From Deltaproteobacteria bacterium (GTDB lineage: Bacteria > Desulfobacterota > GWC2-55-46), in the NCBI GenBank assembly GCA_015075075.1, contig JABTVA010000006.1:1-64000 (forward strand): a stretch of 64,000 nucleotides of DNA. Direction: 5' to 3'. Numbering within the stretch: position 1 is the stretch's first letter; each line of letters starts with the position of its first letter. Shown here in pieces: positions 52,515-61,903 of the stretch. The translations under genes and the position numbers were made by a program. The notes under the pieces are model-generated. The model was not told the origin of the DNA, searched no databases, and worked only from the letters and a program-made list of their open reading frames with translations.

Positions 52515-52530
52515 TGCAAGACCCGTGCCC
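52515..52530 (-). promoter_or_regulatory. Second sigma-54 promoter, upstream of the coiled-coil membrane protein gene
   Basis: On the minus strand GGGCACGGGTCTTGCA. It matches TGGCACG-N4-TTGCW at all conserved positions but the first and keeps GG-N10-GC. It lies about 60 bases upstream of the start at 52452 and just after the terminator of the chemotaxis operon. Confidence 0.78.
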
Positions 52531-52580
52531 TTCATCTTTCAAACGTGATTGCGCTGAATAAAGGTAAGGAGCTGAAATGA

Positions 52581-52600
52581 GAAAAGGGGCCAAAGGCCCC
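52581..52600 (-). terminator. Terminator of the chemotaxis-motor operon
   Basis: Stem ggggcc / ggcccc with a 3-base loop (52586-52600), followed on the minus strand by TTTTC and a T-rich tail. It lies 34 bases after the HDOD gene and before the flgF block. Confidence 0.72.
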
Positions 52601-52633
52601 GGGGAGGTTGAGAAAAACTATCGATAAAACAGG

Positions 52634-53479
52634 CTAATACAGATCAGCGTTCTCTGCGAAGGCGAGTCTCACCTTTTCATCGAGCGCCTCTAAACCCTTT
52701 TTCTCAAGGCCGAGCGACTCGGGCAGTCCGCCGTAGCTTATCTCGTCACCGCCAGGTTTCCTCCATCCCATGCCAAACTTTTGGCACATGATGTCCGCCA
52801 GGGCTATCGTATTGACGAGGTTCTGTATGTTTTCATCCCTTGATGACGTCTCCTTGCCGTTAAAGCCGCGTATCAGGGTTTCGAGGGACTCGGGGAAGCC
52901 CCACTTCTTGACTATATAGGCGCCGACGTCCCTCTGGGAAAAATCAAAGTGCTCTTTCTCCGCGACATCGTACGGGACCATCTCGTTATACACGCTCTGC
53001 ATCATGAGCGCGAACTTTTCGGGGAACTCGTTATTCAGGACCACCTTGCCCACGTCATGGAGGAGCCCTCCTATGAACGCGTCCTCCGGGTCTGACCGGC
53101 GCGTATCCCTGGCTATGATGCTTGCCGCAACCGCGGCCCCTATCATCTGCTCCCATATGAGCTTCTCGGTAAGCCCGAACCTCTTGTAGACGTTCTTCAT
53201 AGAGGTGGCCACTACTATGTTCCTGACCGAGTTGAGCCCGAGCCTGAGTATCGCCTGGGTCGGGTTCTGGATATTGCGGTAGCTCCCGTAGAAGGCTGAA
53301 TTGGCCACCTTCATAATCTTCGTGGTAAGCCCCGGATCGGTGCTGATTATCTTCTTTATTTTCTCTATCGAGACGTCCGGGTCGGCCATCATCCCTAACA
53401 CCCTCTGGGTCGTGGCCGGCAGGACCGGCAGGTCAAGGGTCCTGTTGATGACCTCTTCAAGATTTCTGGCTTGTTGCAT
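52634..53479 (-). CDS. HDOD-domain protein
   Basis: 281 residues, the HDOD domain alone. LPVLPATTQRVLGMMADPDVSIEKIKKIISTDPGLTTKIMKVANSAFYG at the start, AILRLGLNSVRNIVVA, then IIARDTRR and FIGGLLHDVGKVVL with an HD pair. HDOD proteins are signalling scaffolds, often found with chemotaxis genes. Last gene of the chemotaxis operon, just after the chemoreceptor. Confidence 0.9.
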   Translation of the reverse strand: MQQARNLEEVINRTLDLPVLPATTQRVLGMMADPDVSIEKIKKIISTDPGLTTKIMKVANSAFYGSYRNIQNPTQAILRLGLNSVRNIVVATSMKNVYKRFGLTEKLIWEQMIGAAVAASIIARDTRRSDPEDAFIGGLLHDVGKVVLNNEFPEKFALMMQSVYNEMVPYDVAEKEHFDFSQRDVGAYIVKKWGFPESLETLIRGFNGKETSSRDENIQNLVNTIALADIMCQKFGMGWRKPGGDEISYGGLPESLGLEKKGLEALDEKVRLAFAENADLY

Positions 53480-53500
53480 GGCGCTCTCCTTTTGTCCCTT

Positions 53501-55548
53501 TTAAATGGTCCCGGCGGCCTTCAGCTCGCTGCCGAACTGCATGGGATTTCCGTCCGGCGCCTCACCTTCATCCACTGTCCTGGCCGAGACCCTGAAGTTC
53601 GAGACGAGCTCGTTAAGGTCACCGGCTAGCCGGGCCATTTCGTTGGTCGCCTTGGTCACCTCTTCTATCGCGTATGCGTTGGACCTCGCGACCTCCGCGA
53701 TCGGTCCATGTTCCTGGCTATTTCGTCGGCGGTCGAGCTCTGCTCCTCCGCCGAGGTGGCTATATGGGCGATGCGGTCAGTGACGTTCTCCACCCCGGTG
53801 ACTATCTGCTTGAGGGCGGCCCCGGCGCTGTTTGCGAGCGAGACCCCGTTCTCGACCTTCTTCGAGCCCGCGGACATGGCCGAGACCGCCTTGCCGGTCT
53901 CGCCCTGTATCGCTCCTATCATCACGCTTATTTCCTTGGTGGCCTTCGTCGTCCTTTCGGCGAGCTTCCTTACCTCGTCCGCTACCACGGCAAAGCCCCT
54001 GCCCTGCTCGCCGGCCCTGGCCGCCTCTATCGCGGCATTGAGCGCGAGAAGGTTCGTCTGGTCGGCTATGTCGTTTATGACGGAGACTATCGTCCCTATC
54101 TCCACCGAGCTCCTGTTGAGGCTTTTTATCGTATCAGAGGTCGCGCTGGTGGCCCGCGCGACCTCCATCATGGCCGAAATCGCGTCGGAGACTATGCTCC
54201 CGCCCTCGAGCGCTGTCTCCTGCGCTGCTTTTGCCGATTCCGAGACCTGCTGGGAATTCCGCGCCACCTCTATGACAGTGGCGTTCATCTCCTCCATGGC
54301 CGTCGCGACCTGTGTTGTCTGCGAGGACTGCCTGCCGGCGCCCTCCGACATCTGGGCGGCAGAGACGGAAAGCTCCTCGGATGCCGAGGCCAGGTGGCTG
54401 GAGGTCTCGGCTATCTTGCCGATGAGCGCTGATATCTGCTCGCCGATCCTGTCGGCGCTCCTGCCGAGCGCCCATATCTCGTCTTTGGCGCCCATTCCCG
54501 TGAAAGCAGACCCCAGCCCGGTCCTTCTCGTGTGGTCGCCCGCGAAAAAACCCTCGACCGTACCGGCGATCTTCCCGAGCGGCTCAAGCACGCGCCTGTT
54601 TATCGCCCACATGAAGAAGACCCCGCAGGCGACGGAAACGAGTATCGACGCTGCGATTATTGCCATGCCCTTCAGCGCTCCATTCCATGCGCCTGGCTCG
54701 CTGCCCCCGGAAAGCCTATCGCTTGCGGCCAATACCTTCGGGAGGTGTACGGCCGAGATCTCTTTGGCACCGGATGAGAACTCGTCCTTGCTCTTTACGG
54801 CCCTGTTGATACGCTCTTTCCTTTCGGCCCAGAGCGAGTCTATCTGGTCGAGTATCCGGTCCAGCTCCCTGCCGGAAGCGGGCCTCATGCCAAGCGATGC
54901 CGAGCCGTTCCGAATCAGACCGAGCTCTTTCTCGAACCCGTCCAGCGCGGCGTAAAGCTCCGCGCCAGTATGCTGCGCGTCGTAGTCGGCCCTGGCGTAG
55001 CGCTCGGCGAGGAACGCAAGCCTCGCGTTCTTTTCCCTGAGCGAGCCGGCCGCCTCGACATGCCTCGAATATGATGCGTCGCGTAAGAGCGCGCTCCCCA
55101 GCTCCTTGAGGCTTTCGGAGGCCGGGCCGGTCCCGTCCTCGATCCCCACCATCGCCGAGGCGAGCCTCTCGCCGCTCCTTGCGGCATTGTCAAGTGCTGC
55201 GCTCATTGAATGCCATGCGTCGGAAAGGGACGCAATCTCGTCATTTCCGGTCACGCGGCCTTTCTCTTTAAGCGCGGCGAAGAGTTCGCCGAACTCAGCC
55301 TTTTTAGCGTTCAGGAGGCGCTCGATGCCCTCGCCCCCGCCCAAAGTGCGCCTGTTAAGGACCTGCTCCATCTCGACGGCCCTGGCCTTCAGGTCCCCGG
55401 CGATTTCCAGCCGGGCATATTTGCCGACCAGGCCGTCCACCACGAAGTAGGCCACTGGGAGCTGAAGAAGGAGCACGAAAAGGAGGAAGGCGTAGCTTCC
55501 GAGGAACCTCGACCTTACGGTCCCGAAAATTTCACGCACCCTTCTCAT
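53501..55548 (-). CDS. Methyl-accepting chemotaxis protein, frameshift near the C-terminus
   Basis: About 682 residues. First membrane helix near residues 17-37, a large helical periplasmic sensor, second helix near 290-310 ([20 protein letters not shown]), HAMP, then the signalling domain with the hairpin tip [45 protein letters not shown] single indel near 53700 moves the last 60 codons to another frame ([19 protein letters not shown]) ending at 53501. No CheR-binding pentapeptide seen. Coupled to cheW. Confidence 0.92.
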
Positions 55549-56024
55549 GCAACCGCCGTCAAAGCCTCCTTCTCGTTCCTGGAAAGCACCTTCTCGACGT
55601 CGAGCAGGATAAGGAGCCTTCCGTCGAGCTTGCCTACCCCCTTTATGTACTCGGACTCGACGCCCGTTACCATCTCCGGGGGGGCCTCGACCCTGTCGGC
55701 CGGAAGCCTAAGGACCTCGGAGACCGCGTCTACCTTGAGCCCCACGGTCTTGCTGGCTACCTCGACGACTATTATCCGTGTTTCGTTCGTCATCTCGTCC
55801 GACCCGAGCCCGAACCGTTTCCTGAGGTCAAGCACCGGGATGACCTTTCCCCGGAGGTTTATGACCCCGTCCACGAAATCCGGCGTCTTGGGGACCCTCG
55901 TAAGCTCCATGTGCCGGATTATCTCCTGCACACTGAGTATGTCGAGAGAGAACTCCTCTTTTCCGAGCCTGAAGGTGACGAGCTGGAGCACTTCCCTTGC
56001 GTCAAGATCCTTTTTCGCTTCCAT
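55545..56024 (-). CDS. cheW: Chemotaxis adaptor CheW
   Basis: 159 residues from the ATG at 56024, which has an ideal ggagg five bases upstream. CheW pattern: [46 protein letters not shown] and [11 protein letters not shown]. Bridges the chemoreceptor to CheA. Overlaps the receptor gene start by 4 bases. Confidence 0.94.
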   Translation of the reverse strand: MEAKKDLDAREVLQLVTFRLGKEEFSLDILSVQEIIRHMELTRVPKTPDFVDGVINLRGKVIPVLDLRKRFGLGSDEMTNETRIIVVEVASKTVGLKVDAVSEVLRLPADRVEAPPEMVTGVESEYIKGVGKLDGRLLILLDVEKVLSRNEKEALTAVA

Positions 56025-56109
56025 TTGAACCTCCATACGTCCGCTTGAGCGCGCACCCTTCTATTCGGACGGCGCCCGCGGAAACTTGAGGCCCCTTGCG
56101 GGGCGCGGT

Positions 56110-56829
56110 TTACATAAGCTGCAGGTCCGGGCTGTGCACCATGATGTCGACCCTCCTGTTCTTCAGCCTGCCGGAGGGCGTGTCGTTCGTGTCTATGGGC
56201 CTGTACTCGCCGAAGCCTACGGCTGAAAGTTTTCTCGGGTCGTGGCTGTGGTTGTCGATGAAATACTTGAGTATCCTTATCGACCGGGCGCTTGAGAGGT
56301 CCCAGTTGGAAGGGAAGCGCTCGGTGGATACGGGTATGTTGTCGGTATGCCCCTCTATCCTCACGCTGTTGGGCATGTCGACGAGCGCCCTCGCGACCTC
56401 GTCTATTACGGGAAGGCCCTCGTCCAGGAGCCTGTCGCTCCCCGGCTCGAATAGCATACCCTCGGAAATCCTGATGGTCACCTTCTGCTCCTCGAATACG
56501 AGCGTTAGCTTCTGGTTCTCCTGCAGCTCGCGGAGGGCGGCCTGGATCTTCTCGTAGTTGTTTGTGTGCATGTCCTTGAACTCGTCCCTGACCTGGGCGC
56601 GCTGCTCCCTTACGAACTTCGGGCCCTCCTGCATGCGGGTAGAGGTGAAGAGCGTCGGGTTGAAGGCTATGGCCAGCGATTCGCTCATTATCCTGAACTT
56701 GCCCTCGTTGACCGAGGAGATGGCGTACATGCTCGTGAAGAACGCGAAAAGGAGCGTTATGAAGTCGGCATAGGAGACGAGCCAGCGCTCGTGGTTCTCG
56801 TGCTCCTCGTGTTTTTTCTTCCTGGCCAT
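56110..56829 (-). CDS. motB: Stator protein MotB
   Basis: 239 residues. Membrane helix with the proton-path Asp in SYADFITLLFAFF (about residue 22), a plug/linker region, and an OmpA-like peptidoglycan-binding domain with IEGHTDNIPVSTERFPSNWDLSSARS near residue 165. Anchors the stator to the wall. 14 bases after motA. Confidence 0.95.
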   Translation of the reverse strand: MARKKKHEEHENHERWLVSYADFITLLFAFFTSMYAISSVNEGKFRIMSESLAIAFNPTLFTSTRMQEGPKFVREQRAQVRDEFKDMHTNNYEKIQAALRELQENQKLTLVFEEQKVTIRISEGMLFEPGSDRLLDEGLPVIDEVARALVDMPNSVRIEGHTDNIPVSTERFPSNWDLSSARSIRILKYFIDNHSHDPRKLSAVGFGEYRPIDTNDTPSGRLKNRRVDIMVHSPDLQLM

Positions 56830-56843
56830 CCAATTCCCTCTGG

Positions 56844-57599
56844 CTATTTCCTCTGGGACTCCCTCAGGAAGCCGACGAGCTTCTCCTCGACCCTCCTCGG
56901 GTTTTCGCCTTCCGATAGGGATATGAGCCCCTCCACCGCCATCTCCTGCATTATCACCTGCTCGCGTATCTTCATCTTAATCTTGCCCGCGACAGGCAAA
57001 TAGACGAGGTTCGCGGAGGCAACGCCGTAGACCGTGGCCACGAACGCGACCGCAATGCCGGCGCCGAGCTTGGAGGGGTCCGAGAGGTTCTCCATCACGT
57101 GGATGAGGCCTAAGACCGCGCCTATGATGCCGATGGTCGGGGCGTAGCCGCCCGCAGACTCGAACACCTTGGCCGAGGTGAGGTTGTATTCCTCTGTATG
57201 GGCTATGTCTATCTCGAGGATCTCGCGGGTGAGCTTGGGCTCGGCCCCGTCCACCACTAACTGCAGGCCCTTCCTGAGGAACGGGTCCTGCACCCTCTTG
57301 ATGCTCGACTCGAGCGCCAGGAGGCCGTCCTTCCTGGCGGTGGCCGAAAGCTCGGCTATGAGCTTTATGACCGCATAGGGGTCGCTCGTCTTCTGGAAGA
57401 GCGCGAGCCTCGCGTTCTTGAGCGCTAAGACGAACACGTTAAGCGGGTAATTTACGAGGACCGCGCCGAGGGTCCCGCCGAAGACGATGACGGCCGCCGC
57501 CACCTGGGCGATGGACCCGAGGTGCCCGCCTTCGAGCACCATGCCGCCGAGTACGGCGCCGAAGCCGAGGACGAGCCCGATTATTGTCAATATATCCAT
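56844..57599 (-). CDS. motA: Stator protein MotA
   Basis: 251 residues with four membrane helices (1-20, 33-52, about 148-168, 180-200). Conserved KNARLALFQKTSDPY and GGYAPTIGIIGAVLGLIHVMENL segments carry the Pro residues of the proton path. Forms the ion channel with MotB; the MotA/B type suggests proton drive, but ion identity is not certain from sequence. Confidence 0.94.
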   Translation of the reverse strand: MDILTIIGLVLGFGAVLGGMVLEGGHLGSIAQVAAAVIVFGGTLGAVLVNYPLNVFVLALKNARLALFQKTSDPYAVIKLIAELSATARKDGLLALESSIKRVQDPFLRKGLQLVVDGAEPKLTREILEIDIAHTEEYNLTSAKVFESAGGYAPTIGIIGAVLGLIHVMENLSDPSKLGAGIAVAFVATVYGVASANLVYLPVAGKIKMKIREQVIMQEMAVEGLISLSEGENPRRVEEKLVGFLRESQRK

Positions 57600-57615
57600 T
57601 AAGCCGGTACTCCCG

Positions 57616-58668
57616 TCATATCATATTTATTATTTCAGCGGCTATGAGCTCTATCGGAACGACCTTGTCGGCCAGCCCGGCCTCTATGACCGACTTCGGC
57701 ATCCCGTAGACCGTGCAGGTGTGCTCGTCCTGGGCTATGGTCTTTCCGCCCTTCTCCTTTATGAGCCGCATGCCCTCCCTGCCGTCGCTCCCCATCCCGG
57801 TAAGTATCACGCCGAGCGACCTCCCCGGATAGCTCTCGGCAACGGAAGACATGGATATGTCGATGGAGGGCCTGTACATGGCGTCCCTGGGCTCGTTGTC
57901 GACCTGGAAGAAGAACTCCGTAAGCCCCTTCCTTTTGACCCTGGTCTGAAGGCCGCCGGGAGATATGAATACCTTGCCGAAGCCGACGCTCTCGCCGTTT
58001 TCGGCCTCCTTGACCGGGAGCTTGCATATCTCGTTCATCCTTTCGGCGAACGCGCCCGTGAACATCCTCGGCATGTGGACCGAGACGAGTATGCTCGTGT
58101 CGAGGCCTGCCGGCAGGTTCGCAAGGACGGCCTGGACGGCCCTCGGACCGCCCGTCGAAGCGCCTATTGATACGAACCCTATCTTGAGGCTCGCGAGCCC
58201 CTTCTTCACTGCCGGCACCGGGGGCGGCGGACCGGGTTTCGCGGTCCGGAGCGAGACGAAATGGTGCTTTCTCCGAGCTATCGCCTTGACCTTGGTGATG
58301 AGCTCGTCCTGTATCTTCATGAGGTCCAGGGCGGACGTGACGAGGTTTTTCGATATGTAGTCGGCGGCGCCCTTGTCCATAGCGTCGAAGGTCGCCTTGG
58401 CGCCTTCCTTGGTAATCGAGCTCACCATCAGTATGGGGACGGGCATCCTTTCCATGAGCGCCTCTGTCGCCTCAAGCCCGTTCATCTTCGGCATCTCGAC
58501 GTCCATGGTGACGACGTCTGGCTTGAGATCAAGCGCCATCGATACGCCCTCGGCCCCGTCCCGCGCGGTCCCGGCGACCTCGATGCCGGGGTCGGTCTCC
58601 AGCATCTGTTTCAGGACCCGCCTCATGAAGGCCGAATCGTCTACAACGAGCACCCTTATCTTGGACAT
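57616..58668 (-). CDS. cheB: Chemotaxis methylesterase CheB
   Basis: 350 residues. Receiver domain (VLVVDDSAFMRRVL, phospho-Asp in DVVTMDVEMPKMNGLEA), linker, then the methylesterase/deamidase domain with the catalytic Ser in SIGASTGGPRAV, His in SVHMPRMFTGAF and Asp in LTGMGSDGREGM. Removes methyl groups from receptors. Downstream of cheA. Confidence 0.95.
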   Translation of the reverse strand: MSKIRVLVVDDSAFMRRVLKQMLETDPGIEVAGTARDGAEGVSMALDLKPDVVTMDVEMPKMNGLEATEALMERMPVPILMVSSITKEGAKATFDAMDKGAADYISKNLVTSALDLMKIQDELITKVKAIARRKHHFVSLRTAKPGPPPPVPAVKKGLASLKIGFVSIGASTGGPRAVQAVLANLPAGLDTSILVSVHMPRMFTGAFAERMNEICKLPVKEAENGESVGFGKVFISPGGLQTRVKRKGLTEFFFQVDNEPRDAMYRPSIDISMSSVAESYPGRSLGVILTGMGSDGREGMRLIKEKGGKTIAQDEHTCTVYGMPKSVIEAGLADKVVPIELIAAEIINMI

Positions 58669-58677
58669 TTCACTCCC

Positions 58678-60378
58678 TCAATGGACATAGGCGCCCTTGG
58701 CCGACGTCAGGAGTCCCGCCATGTCGAGTATCAATATGACGTTGCCGTCGCCCGTGATGCAGGCCCCGGCCACCCCTTCCGTGCCCTTAAGGTACTCGCT
58801 CATGGACTTCATGACTATCTCCTCCTGGCCGTGGAGCCTGTCCACCAGGACCCCGAAGGACTTCTCGCCTATGCCTATGACAACGATATATTTCCATTCG
58901 GACTTCCCCGGGGAGTCCTTGCCCGATACGAGGGCCCCGAGCCTCACGACCGGGACGACCCTGTCCCTTATGTTTATGGCCTCCCTGCCCTCTATCGTCT
59001 TTATCTCGTCCCCGGTAACCCGGATGTTCTCTATTACGTTCGAAAGCGGTATGGCGTAGACCTCTCCCCCGGCCTCGACCGTAAGCGCCTGTATTATCGC
59101 GAGCTTAAGGGGGAGCCTGAACACTATCCTGGTGCCCTTGCCTATTTCTGAGTCTATGGATATGGTGCCGTTTATGCGCGATATGTTGGTCTTTACGACG
59201 TCCATTCCCACGCCGCGCCCGGAGATGCTGCTCACCTCTTTCGCGGTAGAAAAGCCGGGAAGGAAGATAAGGCCCAGGGCGTCGCGCTCGGTGAGCCTCT
59301 CGGCCTCGTCAGCGCTTATGATGCCCTTCTCGACAGCCGACCTCTTTACAGCCTCGGGGTCTATGCCCTTGCCGTCGTCCGAGACCGAGACGATGATGTT
59401 CCTCCCCTCCTGGTAGGCTGAAAGGGCGATCGTGCCGCACTGCGGCTTGCCCTTCGCGGCCCGCTCTTCCGGGAACTCCATGCCGTGGTCCACGGCGTTC
59501 CTTATGAGGTGGACGAGGGGGTCGCCTATCTCCTCGATTACGGTCTTGTCCATCTCGGTCTCCTCGCCGCTCAAGACAAGCTCCATCTGCTTTCCCGTCT
59601 GCCTCGCAAGGTCCCTAACCATCCTCGGGAACTTGTTGAAGACCTTGGCGATGGGCTGCATCCTTATCTTCATGACGCCGAGCTGGAGGTCGGAGGTGAC
59701 GAGGTCAAGCTGCGCTATCGCCTCGCTCACCTGGGACTGCAGCTCGCCGTCGACGCTGCTTTCGGACAGCCTCGTCCCGAGCCTCATGAGCCTGTTCCTC
59801 GAAAGGACGAGCTCGCCGGCGAGGTTGAGGACGGTATCCAGCCTGTCTATGTCGACCCTTATGGCATGGTCCTTGGCCGAGGCGGCTGCGCCCTGTGCCT
59901 CGTCGGCCCTCTGCTGTTTCTGCTCCTCGTCAGCCGCAGGCTTCTCCGGAAGAGGCGGCGCGGCTTCATCCTTCTCCGCCCCCTTCCCGTCGAGTATGCC
60001 TCCGAGGAGCGCCAGGACCCCGCTCGTGTCCTCTTTTCTCCCGTTCTTTTCGCGTATATTGGCGAGTATGACCCTGATCATGTCAACGGCGCGCAATATG
60101 GCGTCCATCACGGCAGGGGTCACGCTCATCTCTGATTTCCTGAGCTTGTTGAGCACGTCCTCAGTAACGTGGGTGACCTCGACCATCTGGTCGAAACCCA
60201 GGAACCCGGCCGCGCCCTTGATGGTGTGAATTGACCTGAATATGTCGTTAAGGAGCGGCAGGTCTCCGGGCTTTTTCTCGAGCTCCACGAATTTCTGGTC
60301 AAGGGTCTCCAGCGATTCAGCGGATTCCGCGATGAAATCGTTTATAATGTCGTCCATCTCGTCCGTGGGGAATGACAC
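58678..60378 (-). CDS. cheA: Chemotaxis histidine kinase CheA, without a P2 domain
   Basis: 566 residues from a GTG behind gaggaag. P1 phosphotransfer domain with SIHTIKGAAGFLGF (His near residue 51), then a long acidic Ala/Glu/Gln linker (about 130-170) where the CheY/CheB-binding P2 domain would be, P3 dimerisation (LVLSRNRLMRLG), P4 ATPase (HLIRNAVDHGMEFP, VSDDGKGIDPE, GRGVGMDVVK) and CheW-like P5. Lack of P2 is known in some CheA proteins. Confidence 0.95.
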   Translation of the reverse strand: MSFPTDEMDDIINDFIAESAESLETLDQKFVELEKKPGDLPLLNDIFRSIHTIKGAAGFLGFDQMVEVTHVTEDVLNKLRKSEMSVTPAVMDAILRAVDMIRVILANIREKNGRKEDTSGVLALLGGILDGKGAEKDEAAPPLPEKPAADEEQKQQRADEAQGAAASAKDHAIRVDIDRLDTVLNLAGELVLSRNRLMRLGTRLSESSVDGELQSQVSEAIAQLDLVTSDLQLGVMKIRMQPIAKVFNKFPRMVRDLARQTGKQMELVLSGEETEMDKTVIEEIGDPLVHLIRNAVDHGMEFPEERAAKGKPQCGTIALSAYQEGRNIIVSVSDDGKGIDPEAVKRSAVEKGIISADEAERLTERDALGLIFLPGFSTAKEVSSISGRGVGMDVVKTNISRINGTISIDSEIGKGTRIVFRLPLKLAIIQALTVEAGGEVYAIPLSNVIENIRVTGDEIKTIEGREAINIRDRVVPVVRLGALVSGKDSPGKSEWKYIVVIGIGEKSFGVLVDRLHGQEEIVMKSMSEYLKGTEGVAGACITGDGNVILILDMAGLLTSAKGAYVH

Positions 60379-60461
60379 GGCTCTTCCTCTCTCTTTTTAA
60401 AAATCCGTTCAGGCCTTTTCAGGCGCTCTACCGGCCGTATCGCTTCGATGCGGCCTTCAGG

Positions 60462-61043
60462 CTACGAGCCTATCTCCTTCAGGAGCCTGTCCACCATGTC
60501 CTGGTCCGCAGGCGCCTCCTTCGGCTTCCCGGGCTCGCTCGTCTTTGCCGCCGCGCCGCCGTCCTCGAACCCGAAGCTCATGGCCACATCGACTATCTTC
60601 TGCTCGACGACCGAGAGCGATTTTATGACCTTCGCGAGCTTCTGTCCTGTCAAGTCCTGGAAGGACATGAGGGCGAAGAGCTCGACCATCTCGCCCTTGC
60701 TCTTGGCGTTTATCATCTGGAGCTCGCTTATGAGCGACGCGCCCTTCCCGGGGTCGCTTCCCGGAGAGGCGGACCACTCCGAGAGCGACTTGAGCGCCGT
60801 GCCCGCCTTATCCTGTTCGGCCATGAGCCCCTCGACTATGTTCATAATCTTGTTTGCTGCGGTCTCGAGGTCCCCCGTAACCGACGAAAGCTGTGTCGAC
60901 GCTTCCGGGAACTGCTCGGACCCCATCTTCACGGTCGTCTCTATGGTGTCTATGCCCTGCCTTGTCTTGTCTATGAACTTTGCGAGGCCGGTAAGCTCCT
61001 CGCGTATCTTGTTCATCACGCCGCTCCATTCCCTCTGGGTCAT
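60462..61043 (-). CDS. cheZ: CheZ-family phosphatase
   Basis: 193 residues from the ATG at 61043 (ggaggg upstream). Helical hairpin with LFALMSFQDLTGQKLAKVIKSL, which holds the catalytic Asp and Gln of CheZ, and a C-terminal CheY-binding peptide MVDRLLKEIGS after a flexible linker. Dephosphorylates CheY-P. Sits between cheY and cheA. Confidence 0.9.
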   Translation of the reverse strand: MTQREWSGVMNKIREELTGLAKFIDKTRQGIDTIETTVKMGSEQFPEASTQLSSVTGDLETAANKIMNIVEGLMAEQDKAGTALKSLSEWSASPGSDPGKGASLISELQMINAKSKGEMVELFALMSFQDLTGQKLAKVIKSLSVVEQKIVDVAMSFGFEDGGAAAKTSEPGKPKEAPADQDMVDRLLKEIGS

Positions 61044-61086
61044 CTTTTCCCTCCGTGGCAATTCGTTTATGCGCCGACGCGGCGAC

Positions 61087-61479
61087 TTATTGCTGGTTTA
61101 CCTTCTGCAGGATGAGGTCTATCCGCTCCTTGAGCGCCGCCGCGGTGAAAGGCTTCACTATGTAGTTGTTCACGCCGGCCTGGACCGCGCACACGATGTT
61201 TTCCTTCGCCGCCTCCGCCGTCACCATCAGGACCGGGGTGTCCTTCAGGGCCCCGTCGGACCTTATCGCCTTCAGTAGCTCAATGCCTGGCATGTTAGGC
61301 ATGTTCCAGTCGGTGACGACGAAGTCGAACTTCGCCGCCCTGAGCTTCTCGAGCGCGGTCGTTCCGTCGTCGGCCTCCTCGACGTTGTTGTAGCCTATCT
61401 CCCGGAGGATGTTCTTTATTATCCTTCTCATCGTGGAGAAGTCGTCCACTACGAGTATCTTCATGTTCTGGTCCAGCAT
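61087..61479 (-). CDS. cheY: Chemotaxis response regulator CheY
   Basis: 130 residues, single receiver. [17 protein letters not shown], phospho-Asp in [17 protein letters not shown], Thr of MVTAEA and Lys of IVKPF are all close to Escherichia coli CheY. This is the motor-binding CheY of the operon, next to cheZ. Confidence 0.95.
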   Translation of the reverse strand: MLDQNMKILVVDDFSTMRRIIKNILREIGYNNVEEADDGTTALEKLRAAKFDFVVTDWNMPNMPGIELLKAIRSDGALKDTPVLMVTAEAAKENIVCAVQAGVNNYIVKPFTAAALKERIDLILQKVNQQ

Positions 61480-61524
61480 CTGGCCCCCTCCTGTTTATAT
61501 ATATCGAATGGAATCAGTATCAGT

Positions 61525-61887
61525 TCATATGAGTTTTTCGATCTCGTAAAGAAGCCTTTGCGGCGATATGGGCTTCGAGAGATAGGTCGTGACGCCCGCC
61601 TCCAGGCCCATCCGCCTGTCCGCCTCTCCGGCCTCGGTCGTTATCATTATTATCGGTATCTCCCTGTAGGCGTCCTGCCCCCGGAGGCTCTTGGAGAGCT
61701 CGTATCCGTCCATCTGCGGCATATTGAGGTCGGTGACTATGAGGTCTATGGGGCTTGTGGCCATGAGTTCCAGCGCCTCTATCCCGTTCGACGCGCTGAT
61801 AATCTTGTACCCCTTCTCCTTGATGATGTAGGACAGGAGCTTCCTCGTCGTGTCGCAATCGTCGACCACAAGAATTTTCTTCTCCAT
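61525..61887 (-). CDS. Second single-domain response regulator
   Basis: 120 residues. LVVDDCDTTRKLLSYII, phospho-Asp in LIVTDLNMPQMDGYEL, Thr/Thr in MITTEA and Lys in LSKPI. It is less CheY-like than its neighbour in the alpha4-beta5 region. Possible phosphate sink or adaptation regulator. Between cheR and cheY. Confidence 0.9.
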   Translation of the reverse strand: MEKKILVVDDCDTTRKLLSYIIKEKGYKIISASNGIEALELMATSPIDLIVTDLNMPQMDGYELSKSLRGQDAYREIPIIMITTEAGEADRRMGLEAGVTTYLSKPISPQRLLYEIEKLI

Positions 61888-61903
61888 GCTACGGCCCCTT
61901 GAA

